Origin: Candidatus Zhuqueibacterota bacterium
GTDB taxonomy: Bacteria > Zhuqueibacterota > Zhuqueibacteria > Residuimicrobiales > Oceaniaggregativiventaceae
Assembly: GCA_014728085.1 (NCBI GenBank)
Contig: WJMF01000103.1
Location: 34,661 to 98,660 of the forward strand
Reading direction: 5' to 3'
DNA: 64,000 bases
The translations under genes were made by a program, and so were the position numbers. Below the pieces are notes generated by a model. It did not search any database and was not told where the DNA came from. It worked only from the letters and a program-made list of their open reading frames with translations. Below are positions 28,570 to 38,914 of this stretch, one piece after another (position 1 is the first letter of the stretch; the number at the start of each line of letters is the position of its first letter).

Positions 28570-31500
28570 ATGAAAAATTTTGGGTTGTCAAATCGCGCCA
28601 TAGATAATAAAACCACGGTATTTATTTTTACCATTCTAATCACCATTTTCGGGATTATGCAATATCTGACCACGCCCAAGGAAAAATTTCCCGAAATTAC
28701 ATTTCCCTATTTTATGATCACAACAATTCACCCGGGGACTTCACCCGTGGATGTTGAGAACCTGATCTCGCGTCCGATCGAGAAGGAACTAAAAGGCATC
28801 AATGGTATCAAACATATCAACAGCCAATCTCTGCAGGATGTTTCGCTAATCGTGGTTGAATTTGAGGTCAATGTAAATGAGACCAAAGCGTATCTCGATG
28901 TTAAAAAAGCAATGGATGATTCCCGCACTGAATTACCCACCGATTTATACCAGGAACCTGAGCTCAAACAAATCGACGTCTCGGAAATTCCCATACTCTA
29001 TGTCAATCTCTCCGGAGATCTGGGCCTGGTAAAGTTGAAAAAATATGCTGATGATTTAAAGGATCGAATCGAAGCGCTGGAAGAGATCTCCAAAGTGGAA
29101 ATCATAGGAGCACTGGAAAGGGAGATCCAGATTAATGTCGATTTATTCAAAATGCAGGTCAATAGTATTTCTTTCAGCACCATCGAAAATGCAGTGGCGG
29201 CAGAGAATCTCACTGTTTCCGGCGGACAGATACAAACCGACGGGATGAATCGAAATTTCCGCGTTACCGGAGAATTCAAGGATCCGAATAAAATCGGTAA
29301 TATTCTTCTCAAAGAGGGCGTCTATCTTAAGGACTTTGCCCGGGTTTTGGATGATTTTGAAGAGAGAGAGAGCTATGCACGAATGGATGGCCAACAGGTT
29401 GTTTCTCTTTCGGTTATTAAAAAGAGCGGTAAAAATCTCATTCTCGCCGTTGACAAGATAAAATCAGAAATTTCTGATTTTAAAGGCCAAAGTTCACCCG
29501 GCCTCAAGATCAAAATTACCAGCGATAGCAGCACACAAACCCGAAATTCCGTCAATGATCTCTTTAACACCATTATTCTTGGCTTTATCGTTGTCGTTTT
29601 TGTGCTGATGTTTTTTATGGGCGAGCTTGATGCTTTTTTTGTCGGTATTGCGATTCCGCTCTCCATGATCATCGCCTTTAGCCTTTTACCCATCATCGGA
29701 TTTACCCTCAATATTATCGTGTTGATGGCATTTATCCTGGTTCTTGGAATCGTTGTCGATAATTCTATCGTGGTTGTGGAAAATATCTATCGCCATTATA
29801 CCCAGAATCGCGATATATCGATCGTAAAAGCCACAAAAAGAGCAGTCGGTGAAGTTGCGGTACCGGTGTTTACCGGCACCTTGACCACTCTGGCCCCCTT
29901 TATCCCGCTGATGTTTATGCCCGGTATTATGGGAAAATTTATCTCATACCTCCCCATCACCCTTATTATTACGCTAACCTCTTCGATTATCGTGGCCTAT
30001 TTTATCAACCCGGTCTTTGCCGTCTCATTTATGAAACGCCAGTCCGACCAGAAAGAGAACAGCCATACCAGGTTACCGGCGAAATTCTGGAAGATAGCAG
30101 CTCTTGGCATCTTTTTCACCGTGCTTTTTTATATTCTCGGCTGGATGTTGCCGGCAAATCTCATCATTATCGGATTGCTGGTCTACGTGCTGCTCAAAAC
30201 CATTATTCTAAAAATGATCAATTTTTTCCAGGAACGAATACTCCCCGTTCTCATGTCTGCATATCGCAAAACATTAAAAGTTCTGTTGCAGGGACAGCGT
30301 CCCTACTGGGTCGTCGGCGGAACCGCTTTTCTTCTCTTCTTTAGTATATTCTTGCTGCGCGTGGCCACTCCCAAAATCGTCTTTATGCCGACCGGGGATC
30401 CCAATTATATCTACGTCTATATCACCATGCCGGAAGGCACCGATCTCGATGTGACCAACTCTGTCGCCCTCGATGTTGAAAGGCGTATTAACGACATCCT
30501 GGGACCGAACAATCCGGATGTGGAATCCGTTATCACCAATGTAGCGGTAAATGCCGGCAGCGGCATTTTCGACCGAACAACGCAGGAAAAACTGGCCAAG
30601 GTAACCGTATCCTTTGTGGAATATAAATACCGTCGCAGCGAAAAATCCACGCTGGAATATCTGAACGAGATACGGCAAAAGCTTCAGGACATCCCGGCTG
30701 CAGATGTCAATGTAGAGCGTGACATTATGGGGCCGCCTCCCGGTAAGCCGATTAATATTGAGATTTCCGGGCCGGATATCGACCAACTGGTGCAACTCAG
30801 TGCCGAACTCGAATTTTTTATCGCGGATTTGCAAATCCCCGGAATAACCGATTTGCAGCAGAACATGGAAACACACAAACCGGAGATGATTTTACATATC
30901 GATCGCGACAAGGCCAGCAAATACGGTCTCAGTACGGCATACATCGGTTCAACCCTGAGAACCGCCATCTATGGCAAAGAGGTATCTACTTTTCGCGATG
31001 GCGAAGATGAATACCCGATCCGGTTACGCCTGGCACAGTCCTACCGCAACAATGTACAAGTCCTGCTGAGCCAAAAACTCCCGGTACCGTCGGGAAATGG
31101 CAACGGCGTCAATCAAATACCCATTTCAGCTGTTGCCAACGCTGACTATACCTCTACCTATGGAAGCATTCGCCGAATCGACAATAACCGTGTTATCACC
31201 CTGTCATCCAACGTTCAGACCGGCTATAATGCCAATGAAATTATCGCCTCTATCAGAGACGCATTGAACACTTTTGATTTACCTGACGGTTATTCCGTGC
31301 GTTTTAGTGGCGAACAGGAAATGCAAAATGAAATCGGTAATTATCTCGTCAAGGCTCTGTTCATTGCAGTTGCATTGATCCTGATCATCCTGGTGGCGCA
31401 ATTTAATTCACTCGCAAAACCGCTGATTATCGTGGTTCAGATTTTATTCAGCTTTATCGGCGTGCTGCTGGGTTTTACCATTTTTCAACTCGATTTTTCG

Positions 31501-31887
31501 GTCATGATGACCGGAATGGGAATCATTGCTGTTGCAGGTATCGTGGTTAAAAACGCCATTATTTTGATCGATTATATAGATGCGGCAATGGAGCAGGGAG
31601 AAGATAAAATCACCGGTATCATCAATGCAGGAGCCACGCGTTTGACACCGGTGTTGCTGACGGCACTCTCGACCATACTCGGGCTCATGCCCCTGGCAAT
31701 AGGCGTGAACATAAATTTTATCACCCTGTTTACCCGTCTTAACCCGCAGATCTATTTTGGCGGTGACAATGTCGCCTTTTGGAATCCTCTGGCCTGGACC
31801 ATCATCTTCGGCCTGGGATTTGCTACATTCCTCACTCTGATTGTGGTTCCGGCGATGTACCGGATTTTCTATGTGCGCAACAGGTAG
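28570..31887 (+). CDS. Efflux RND transporter permease subunit
   Basis: 1105 aa; HPGTSPVDVENLISRPIEKELKGI, GIVVDNSIVVVENIYRHY, GIVVKNAIILIDYI. Confidence 0.96.
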   Translation: MKNFGLSNRAIDNKTTVFIFTILITIFGIMQYLTTPKEKFPEITFPYFMITTIHPGTSPVDVENLISRPIEKELKGINGIKHINSQSLQDVSLIVVEFEVNVNETKAYLDVKKAMDDSRTELPTDLYQEPELKQIDVSEIPILYVNLSGDLGLVKLKKYADDLKDRIEALEEISKVEIIGALEREIQINVDLFKMQVNSISFSTIENAVAAENLTVSGGQIQTDGMNRNFRVTGEFKDPNKIGNILLKEGVYLKDFARVLDDFEERESYARMDGQQVVSLSVIKKSGKNLILAVDKIKSEISDFKGQSSPGLKIKITSDSSTQTRNSVNDLFNTIILGFIVVVFVLMFFMGELDAFFVGIAIPLSMIIAFSLLPIIGFTLNIIVLMAFILVLGIVVDNSIVVVENIYRHYTQNRDISIVKATKRAVGEVAVPVFTGTLTTLAPFIPLMFMPGIMGKFISYLPITLIITLTSSIIVAYFINPVFAVSFMKRQSDQKENSHTRLPAKFWKIAALGIFFTVLFYILGWMLPANLIIIGLLVYVLLKTIILKMINFFQERILPVLMSAYRKTLKVLLQGQRPYWVVGGTAFLLFFSIFLLRVATPKIVFMPTGDPNYIYVYITMPEGTDLDVTNSVALDVERRINDILGPNNPDVESVITNVAVNAGSGIFDRTTQEKLAKVTVSFVEYKYRRSEKSTLEYLNEIRQKLQDIPAADVNVERDIMGPPPGKPINIEISGPDIDQLVQLSAELEFFIADLQIPGITDLQQNMETHKPEMILHIDRDKASKYGLSTAYIGSTLRTAIYGKEVSTFRDGEDEYPIRLRLAQSYRNNVQVLLSQKLPVPSGNGNGVNQIPISAVANADYTSTYGSIRRIDNNRVITLSSNVQTGYNANEIIASIRDALNTFDLPDGYSVRFSGEQEMQNEIGNYLVKALFIAVALILIILVAQFNSLAKPLIIVVQILFSFIGVLLGFTIFQLDFSVMMTGMGIIAVAGIVVKNAIILIDYIDAAMEQGEDKITGIINAGATRLTPVLLTALSTILGLMPLAIGVNINFITLFTRLNPQIYFGGDNVAFWNPLAWTIIFGLGFATFLTLIVVPAMYRIFYVRNR

Positions 31888-32042
31888 AGCTTGATTTTCG
31901 CTTGCGAATATGGCTGTGAATTTATAAAATAGAAAAGAACCGACATCCAGGCACGACTATGTTGCCGGCAGCCCTTGCATCCTGATCATCCTTTGCCTGG
32001 CCCTTTTCTTCAGGCGCTGGTTTAACATCAGGAGATTGTATA

Positions 32043-32918
32043 ATGAAAAAATGGATCCTTGTTATCCTGCTTTGTATTTCGTCAAGCTGGTCACAACACT
32101 CACAACGGGAGTTGCTCAAGGATGAGAGCGCTCCCGGCGCCAGAGCCTCGCTGGGTCTGGCCGCAAATGCCTATAGCCGGGCTATTACCAGAGACCTTTT
32201 TCATATCTCACCCTACTCTTTAAAAGGTACATTGAGCAGAATGGGCGTAGCGGCATTGAGCTATCAGCTCATTTCCTATGATACATTTGAAGGGATAACC
32301 CTTAAACCCTGGCAGTTCGACAAGGAATGGAAGGGGTATTGGGTCGGCTTTTTCGCCGAAGACGCCATTGACCTGACGTTTCAATGGGTGCGGCGCAATA
32401 AAGAGGCGCAATTTTTCTTTATCGAGACCACCCTGCTCTCTCTCGGCTTACTGGCGTATCAGGGGGAGATCCACCACAAATGGCGGTTAGCAGAAGACGA
32501 AACCCTTTCCTGGAAAAATCTGCTCACCAACCGAAATTCCTATTTGGTTCATTTTGCCGGATCCGGAGGCTTGTACTGGGCGTTTTATAAAAATACGCGC
32601 GTCGATGAACAAGCCCTGCTCTATACGCTGTTGTGCGTATGGGTATGGGAGTTTAAGGATGGCTATCTTCACTGGGAAGATGTCGGCTTTATCGGCGGAG
32701 ACGGTTTTTCCTGGAATGACGGCGGTTCGGGCACCATTGCCACCCTCGCGAGCTATTTCACCAGCAAATGGATTTTTCCGTGGCTGGACAGGACTGTTTT
32801 TGAAAAATTAAATCTCAGCTCACCGGTATCCGGCTTCAAAACAGAGTGGTCGCTCTTGCCCACCGGCACAGGCGTTGAGCTTAATCTTACCCTGCAGCCC
32901 GCCAATCCTGAACATTAA
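32043..32918 (+). CDS. Hypothetical exported protein, weakly DUF2279/YfiM-like
   Basis: Signal peptide; HFAGSGGLYWAFYKN, WEFKDGYLHWEDVGF..DGFSWND. Confidence 0.6.
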   Translation: MKKWILVILLCISSSWSQHSQRELLKDESAPGARASLGLAANAYSRAITRDLFHISPYSLKGTLSRMGVAALSYQLISYDTFEGITLKPWQFDKEWKGYWVGFFAEDAIDLTFQWVRRNKEAQFFFIETTLLSLGLLAYQGEIHHKWRLAEDETLSWKNLLTNRNSYLVHFAGSGGLYWAFYKNTRVDEQALLYTLLCVWVWEFKDGYLHWEDVGFIGGDGFSWNDGGSGTIATLASYFTSKWIFPWLDRTVFEKLNLSSPVSGFKTEWSLLPTGTGVELNLTLQPANPEH

Positions 32919-33042
32919 GGGTAAAGCCTTGATGCGAATATAAAAGGAGACAACGGAGCGCGGAAGGCGAACACTTGGAATTTAATGTAACCAAACCCTT
33001 ATCTTGTTTTTATTTGTACCATCGTGACGGATGGGTCCGGGG

Positions 33043-33672
33043 CTAATCAGCTCGTTTCGTATGATAATTCAATAACCATCGATGAGCGATGTCATGGGGC
33101 ATAGCCCTGAATTTTCCCCACGCTTGCCAATGCTGATGCAAAAGACCGAGATCTCCGGATACCGTGGCAAGATCGCGGTAATTTATCCATTTAAAGCCTG
33201 CAATATCCTCTGTTTCATCTTCCGGCCGTGGATTTTTGTCAGTAGAGTTGATGTAAAAAAGAAAAGAAGCAAAAGGAACCACTTTTTGCACATTCTGTTT
33301 TTTGAATTGATACAAGATCGCACCCATTGGTTGGATGCGATCAGCTGTAAAGCCTGTTTCCTCTGACAATTCACGTCTGGCCGCGGAAAGAATAGATTCA
33401 TCATAATGTATCCCGCCACTGAGCAGCCGCCAGGTTCCACTCGGGTAGAAAGATTTTGTATGCAGGAGAATCCGTTCATTCTTTTCGACAACCAGCACAG
33501 CCTCTCCCCGCTTCTTTCGAGTACTCAAGACGGAATGAACCCAGTCGGAAAACCGCGGTTCCTGCCAGTAATGTTCAACCGAACGAAAAATAAACTGATC
33601 GCTCTGCGCTTTTAGGTCTAAAAGTTCCTGCGGATCGATAATATTATTAAAAACCGGAGCCGGGGTGGTCAA
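33043..33672 (-). CDS. NUDIX hydrolase
   Basis: GGIHYDESILSAARRELSEETGF Nudix box. Confidence 0.92.
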   Translation of the reverse strand: MTTPAPVFNNIIDPQELLDLKAQSDQFIFRSVEHYWQEPRFSDWVHSVLSTRKKRGEAVLVVEKNERILLHTKSFYPSGTWRLLSGGIHYDESILSAARRELSEETGFTADRIQPMGAILYQFKKQNVQKVVPFASFLFYINSTDKNPRPEDETEDIAGFKWINYRDLATVSGDLGLLHQHWQAWGKFRAMPHDIAHRWLLNYHTKRAD

Positions 33673-33676
33673 AATA

Positions 33677-34555
33677 TCAACCTTGTTTTAATATTTTCTG
33701 AACCGTGTTGCCGATATCAGCCGGACTGGCGGAGACATGAACTCCGCACGCTTTGAGTGTATCGATTTTTTCTGTTGCTGTCCCCTTACCGCCGGAAATA
33801 ATGGCACCCGCATGCCCCATTCTGCGCCCCGTGGGGGCCGTTTGGCCGGCAATAAAGGCAATGACGGGTTTTGACATCTCATCGCGAACAAAGGTTGCGG
33901 CCTCTTCTTCAGCCGTCCCGCCAATCTCACCAATCATGACAACAGCACGGGTATCTTTGCCGCCGTCGAAATGTCTCAGGACATCCGTAAAACGCGTCCC
34001 AATAATGGGATCGCCGCCGATACCGATACAGGTGCTCTGACCGATACCCAATTCAGTGAGCTGATGCACCGCCTCATACGTAAGCGTACCGCTGCGCGAT
34101 ACCACGCCCACAGGACCAGGCGTGTGAATAAATCCGGGCATAATGCCTATTTTGCATTTTCCCGGAGATATAATACCGGGGCAATTGGGACCAATAAGCG
34201 TAACGTTATTGTCTTTAACGGCCTGATAGACTGCCAGCATATCCATTACCGCAATACCTTCTGTTATACAAACCACGAGTTTGAGGCCTGCATCAATAGC
34301 TTCCAGGATCGCATCGGATGCAAACTGGCTGGGAACAAAGATGACGGAAGCTTCTGCATTTGACGCTTGCGTCGCTTGTTGTACCGTATTAAAAATGGGA
34401 ACATCCCCGCTAAACGTTTCTCCGCCTTTACCCGGAGTGACACCGGCGACAATTTTTGTTCCATATGCCAGCATTTCCCGCGTATGGAATGACCCCTCGC
34501 TTCCGGTAATGCCTTGTACGATAACCCGGGTCGTGTTGTCAACAAGAATACTCAC
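33677..34555 (-). CDS. sucD: Succinate--CoA ligase subunit alpha
   Basis: [58 protein letters not shown]. Confidence 0.97.
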   Translation of the reverse strand: MSILVDNTTRVIVQGITGSEGSFHTREMLAYGTKIVAGVTPGKGGETFSGDVPIFNTVQQATQASNAEASVIFVPSQFASDAILEAIDAGLKLVVCITEGIAVMDMLAVYQAVKDNNVTLIGPNCPGIISPGKCKIGIMPGFIHTPGPVGVVSRSGTLTYEAVHQLTELGIGQSTCIGIGGDPIIGTRFTDVLRHFDGGKDTRAVVMIGEIGGTAEEEAATFVRDEMSKPVIAFIAGQTAPTGRRMGHAGAIISGGKGTATEKIDTLKACGVHVSASPADIGNTVQKILKQG

Positions 34556-34585
34556 CTTGATTCTCCAATAAAATGATTCTTTCGT

Positions 34586-35746
34586 TTACGCCACTGCTGC
34601 GACCACTTTTTTTGCTGCGTCTTTCAAATCTTTTGCAACACTGAAGGTTAATTCCGAATTTTGCAGCATATCCGCTGCTTCTTCGGCATTTGTGCCGGCG
34701 AGACGAATAACAACCGGTATGTCGACACCGATATTTCGAGCCGCTTCAATAACCCCTCTGGCTACGCGATCACAGCGCACAATACCGCCGAAAATATTGA
34801 TTAAAACCGCTTTGACATTTTTATCGGATAAAATGATTTTTAATCCGCTTTCAACGGTTTCAGCAGAGGCGCCGCCACCGACATCGAGAAAGTTTGCCGG
34901 GTTGGCACCGGCAAGCTTGATGATATCCATCGTCGCCATTGCCAAACCGGCTCCGTTGACCATACAACCAACAGAGCCATCCAGCTTGATATAGTTTAAC
35001 ATGTTTTTGGAAGCTTCTACTTCAAGCGGATCTTCTTCGTCAAAATCCCGCAGCTTTAACAAATCCGCATGGCGAAAAAGAGCATTATCATCCAGATTGA
35101 TTTTTAAATCAAGGGCAAGCAACTGACCCTCCCGGGTCATGATCATCGGATTGACCTCGAGCAGAGTGCAATCATAAGTTGTATATGCCTTGAATAGAGC
35201 GAGAAAAAAATTAACAGCGGTTCGGATTTCCGTTCCCTCCAGGCCGAGGCCAAACGCCAGCCGCCGCGCCTGGAAGGGCTGTAAGCCAATTACCCGGTCT
35301 ATGCGTTCGCGCAAGATTTTTTCCGGATGCGTTTCCGCTACCTTTTCGATTTCAACACCACCCTCTGTGCTCACCATAAAGATCAACTGGCTGCTTGAGC
35401 GGTCCAGTATAATACCGGCGTAAAACTCTTTGGCAATATTGACAGCCTCGGTGACCAGTATGCGTCGAACCACTTTTCCCTCTTTACCGGTTTGAGGCGT
35501 CACCAGTTTCATACCGAACATTTCCCTGGAAATCGTTTCAGCCTCTTCCGGACTGGAAGCAAAGCGAACACCGCCGGCTTTACCTCTTCCTCCGGCATGC
35601 ACCTGAGCTTTTAACACGTATTTGTCGCTAATGAGATCCTTTGCAATGGTGTAGACTTGCTCGGGAGTAAATGCGACCTTTCCCGCTTCGACAGGCACGC
35701 CCAAATTCGACAATAAATGCTTTGCCTGGTACTCGTGAATTTTCAT
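34586..35746 (-). CDS. sucC: ADP-forming succinate--CoA ligase subunit beta
   Basis: MKIHEYQAKHLLSNLGVPV, VLKAQVHAGGRGKAGGV, VLINIFGGIVRCDRVA. Confidence 0.97.
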   Translation of the reverse strand: MKIHEYQAKHLLSNLGVPVEAGKVAFTPEQVYTIAKDLISDKYVLKAQVHAGGRGKAGGVRFASSPEEAETISREMFGMKLVTPQTGKEGKVVRRILVTEAVNIAKEFYAGIILDRSSSQLIFMVSTEGGVEIEKVAETHPEKILRERIDRVIGLQPFQARRLAFGLGLEGTEIRTAVNFFLALFKAYTTYDCTLLEVNPMIMTREGQLLALDLKINLDDNALFRHADLLKLRDFDEEDPLEVEASKNMLNYIKLDGSVGCMVNGAGLAMATMDIIKLAGANPANFLDVGGGASAETVESGLKIILSDKNVKAVLINIFGGIVRCDRVARGVIEAARNIGVDIPVVIRLAGTNAEEAADMLQNSELTFSVAKDLKDAAKKVVAAVA

Positions 35747-35857
35747 CAGACCTCCAAAAAAGCAGCTGTATTATATCCAGAAAAAGTAAAAAAGATCAAT
35801 CCAAAAGTCAAGTAAAACCCTGGCCGAAAATTTAATCTTTTTTAAAAAAGAAAAGTT

Positions 35858-36925
35858 TTGTACATTACTTTTGTTTTAGTCGCAAAAGCAAAGGAATACC
35901 CTGTTTTGGATCGTCTTAAACTGGAAAAACTCTATCTCGATACGTTTGCCGAAGCTGCCGGCCAAATCGAACCGATCAAGGGAGGAGGTTCAGACAGACG
36001 GGTCTATCGTATTAAAACCTGGGACCGTTCGGTTATCGGTATTGCAGGCGAAAACCGGGCGGAAAATGAGGCTTTTATTCACTTTTCGCATCATTTCAGA
36101 AACAAGGGACTTCCGGTGCCTGAAATCTATGCCACCAGCCTGAGCGAAGGCGTTTATCTGGAAGAAGATCTGGGCTACTATACCCTTATCGATACGATCT
36201 CAAAAATCCGAAAAACCAAAGGCTTTTCCGAAAAAATCGTCTCGCTTTATAAAAAAGTAATCGAATGGCTGCCGCATTTTCAAATATTTGCAGGAAATAC
36301 CCTCGACTATTCCTATTGCTACCAGCACGCAGCTTTTGACCGGGATTCCATGCTGTGGGATTTGCAGTATTTTCGCCACCGGTTTCTGGAGGTCTTTTAT
36401 GATAAAGAATTCGACCGCCAACTGCTGCAAAAAGATTTCAATACGCTGGTGCAATTTCTGCTGCAAGAAAAGAGAGATTATTTCCTGTATCGCGACTTTC
36501 AATCGCGAAATATTATGATTCGAAATAATGAAACCTGGTTTATCGACTATCAATCAGGCCGGCGCGGTGCCCTGCAGTATGATATTGCCTCGCTTCTATA
36601 CGATGCCAAGGCCGATATCCCCGATCAAGTACGTCAAGAGTTGTTAACGCATTATCTCGATTGCCTGGAAAAAAATATCGACGTTGACAGAGAAAAATTT
36701 TTAACCTACTTTTATGGTTTTGTCTTTATCCGCATAATGCAGGCCTTTGGAGCCTATGGATACCTGGCAACGATAAAAGGCAAGGGACATTTTTTGCGTT
36801 CGGTTCCCTTTGCCATCGAAAATATTGAACGACTGTTGCAAAAGCAAACCATTCTGCAACGGTTACCGACCCTTCAGAAAATTTTCACAGACCTTACACT
36901 GGATAAAAGCTTGAGGCAATTCTGA
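35858..36925 (+). CDS. Aminoglycoside phosphotransferase-like sugar kinase (AmgK-like); true start may be TTG 35906
   Basis: IKGGGSDRRVYRI, FLYRDFQSRNIMI, WFIDYQSGRRGALQYDIASLLYDA. Confidence 0.85.
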   Translation: MYITFVLVAKAKEYPVLDRLKLEKLYLDTFAEAAGQIEPIKGGGSDRRVYRIKTWDRSVIGIAGENRAENEAFIHFSHHFRNKGLPVPEIYATSLSEGVYLEEDLGYYTLIDTISKIRKTKGFSEKIVSLYKKVIEWLPHFQIFAGNTLDYSYCYQHAAFDRDSMLWDLQYFRHRFLEVFYDKEFDRQLLQKDFNTLVQFLLQEKRDYFLYRDFQSRNIMIRNNETWFIDYQSGRRGALQYDIASLLYDAKADIPDQVRQELLTHYLDCLEKNIDVDREKFLTYFYGFVFIRIMQAFGAYGYLATIKGKGHFLRSVPFAIENIERLLQKQTILQRLPTLQKIFTDLTLDKSLRQF

Positions 36926-37341
36926 TGCAAAAAGACAACCTTCACATCTCCATCTATAGTTTTGGTTACCACAAATCCGGCATACCGCAGGATCCAAACG
37001 GACACGGCGGCGGATTTGTATTTGATTGCCGTTTTCTCCAAAATCCGGGGCGCGAGCTCTATTTTCAGGATAAAACCGGCCTGGATGATGAGGTCATCAA
37101 TTATTTACAAAAGGTTCCGGGCATAGAGCCTTTTCTCAATTCAACCTGTGACCTTGTCATTGCTGTAGCAAAACGTTATCAGCAGCAACACTATACACAT
37201 TTAATGGTCAGTTTTGGTTGCACGGGTGGGCAACACCGCTCCGTGTATTGCGCTGAATATTTTGCCGCCTGTCTGCGCCGCAAGGGATTTTCCATCTCTC
37301 TTTCTCATGTTGACCTCGACGAATCGCTCATTCGTGAATAA
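36925..37341 (+). CDS. Stand-alone RapZ C-terminal-domain-like protein
   Basis: ISIYSFGYHKSGIPQDPNGHGGGFVFDCRFLQNPG, MVSFGCTGGQHRSVYCAEYFA; overlaps upstream gene stop. Confidence 0.88.
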   Translation: MQKDNLHISIYSFGYHKSGIPQDPNGHGGGFVFDCRFLQNPGRELYFQDKTGLDDEVINYLQKVPGIEPFLNSTCDLVIAVAKRYQQQHYTHLMVSFGCTGGQHRSVYCAEYFAACLRRKGFSISLSHVDLDESLIRE

Positions 37342-37353
37342 CACAGGACCTTT

Positions 37354-38085
37354 ATGCCGAGCAAACCAAAAGCTATTATTCTGGCAGCCGGCTATGGCAC
37401 CCGGCTATTGCCCCTGACCAGCGACACCCCCAAGGCTCTGGTTACAATCGGTGAAAAACCGCTGCTGCAATGGTGTCTTGAGAAACTCATACGGCAGGGA
37501 TTTGAGACCGTTTTTATCAACGTCCATTATCTCGCCGACCAGGTCGTTGAATTTGTTAAACGTCTCAACCCTCCTGTCGATGTTTATTTTTCAGTTGAAG
37601 AAAATATACTCGATACCGGTGGCGGCATCAAACGCATTGTAGAACAGTACCACCTTAACGCCCCCCTGTTGATTCACAACGTCGATGTGGTTTCAAATCT
37701 GGAACTCGATCGGTTTTTTCTTCACCATCAGCAATCCGCAGCGCTGGCCACCCTGGCAGTCGAGGAACGACACAGCAAACGATATCTGCTGTTCAATGCC
37801 AGGAACATTCTCTGCGGCCGAATCAAAAACGATAAAAAAGAACTTGTTCGTCCGGTCGGGCAGAAAATACATTCTCTGGCGTTTAATGGAATTCAGGCCG
37901 CGGATCCGGCTATATTCAAAACGTACGAACATACGGTATTTTCGAGCATTGACGTCTATCTCCGGGCCAGCGCTATGAACCATTCCGTTAAAGCCTACCG
38001 AATGGATGGGACCTATTGGCGCGATATCGGCACGCCCGAGACCCTCAAACTGGCAGAAAAAGATCATTTTGCCGGAATCTTCTAG
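37354..38085 (+). CDS. NTP sugar nucleotidyltransferase (MurU-like)
   Basis: AIILAAGYGTRLLPLTSDTPKALVTIGEKPLLQWCLEKL, HNVDVVSNLEL. Confidence 0.92.
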   Translation: MPSKPKAIILAAGYGTRLLPLTSDTPKALVTIGEKPLLQWCLEKLIRQGFETVFINVHYLADQVVEFVKRLNPPVDVYFSVEENILDTGGGIKRIVEQYHLNAPLLIHNVDVVSNLELDRFFLHHQQSAALATLAVEERHSKRYLLFNARNILCGRIKNDKKELVRPVGQKIHSLAFNGIQAADPAIFKTYEHTVFSSIDVYLRASAMNHSVKAYRMDGTYWRDIGTPETLKLAEKDHFAGIF

Positions 38086-38310
38086 AGCTACAGGTACTAT
38101 TTTTGCATCCCGAAAGAATGTTCAAAATTTCCCAAAAATGACACCGAATTGTGACCTGTTGAGAAGCGGATTACACAATGGTTGCGAATATGAGGCGAAA
38201 TCAAAGGGTGCACGCATCCAACTCAGCGACGTTGTGAGGTAAAGGCAAATTTTTCAGCGCGCTTGAAAAAATGTATCGGCTGTAACATCCATGCGGACGG
38301 ATAATAATGT

Positions 38311-38329
38311 CAGCCGGGACCCCCGGCTG
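38311..38329. repeat. GC-rich perfect hairpin, possible terminator or structured element
   Basis: CAGCCGGG-ACC-CCCGGCTG; no clear T-tract on either side. Confidence 0.4.
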
Positions 38330-38377
38330 GGAATCCCGGGAAACGTTGGCAGGATCCTGACGTTACCGTGATATCAA

Positions 38378-38914
38378 CTAAAAACCCCAGAAAAGAGAAA
38401 CCGTAATGGTATAGTAATTGGCATCAACATCCGTACCCTCCGGCAAATCGGACAAATCATAATCCAAAAAGACATAGCGAATATCGGCGGCAATGGTCGG
38501 TTTAATGATGGGTAATTCAACTCCGGCGCCGATATGATATCCCATTTGTTGTTCTGTTTTATCCTCCAGGCCCGGCATATTGGGCACATCATATTCCCAT
38601 GTGCTGTTATACCAGCCCGCTCCTGCCAGACCATAGACAAAAGGCAATGGATAGAGCAGCAGTGAAGCGGAGACCGGCCATTGTTTTACCGTTAACTGAT
38701 CGTCCAGATATTTATCCGAACGATAATCGATAGCACCTTCCACTCCAAGTCCACCCAATTTCAATCGTGCAGAAGCACCAATCATAAATTTTGCATCGCT
38801 GTCACCGCTTTTCGATAATCCCGCCCGCGGACCGAGGCCGAAAAGAGAGATAGCAAATGAACTGCTGCTCAGGGCGATGATAATCCATACAATCAAAAAA
38901 AATCGATTATTCAT
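38378..38914 (-). CDS. Outer membrane beta-barrel protein
   Basis: Signal peptide, alternating hydrophobic strands, terminal aromatic residue (TVSLFWGF). Confidence 0.75.
   Translation of the reverse strand: MNNRFFLIVWIIIALSSSSFAISLFGLGPRAGLSKSGDSDAKFMIGASARLKLGGLGVEGAIDYRSDKYLDDQLTVKQWPVSASLLLYPLPFVYGLAGAGWYNSTWEYDVPNMPGLEDKTEQQMGYHIGAGVELPIIKPTIAADIRYVFLDYDLSDLPEGTDVDANYYTITVSLFWGF

Noticed and set aside
29755-29800. VDN instead of VDD in TM4 of the second RND permease
   Set aside because: VDNSIVVVEN is a common natural variant among RND families, so not evidence of an inactive pump.
35836-35851. 16-bp TCTTTTTTAAAAAAGA palindrome upstream of the AmgK-like gene
   Set aside because: Low-complexity A/T run palindrome; expected by composition and without supporting context.
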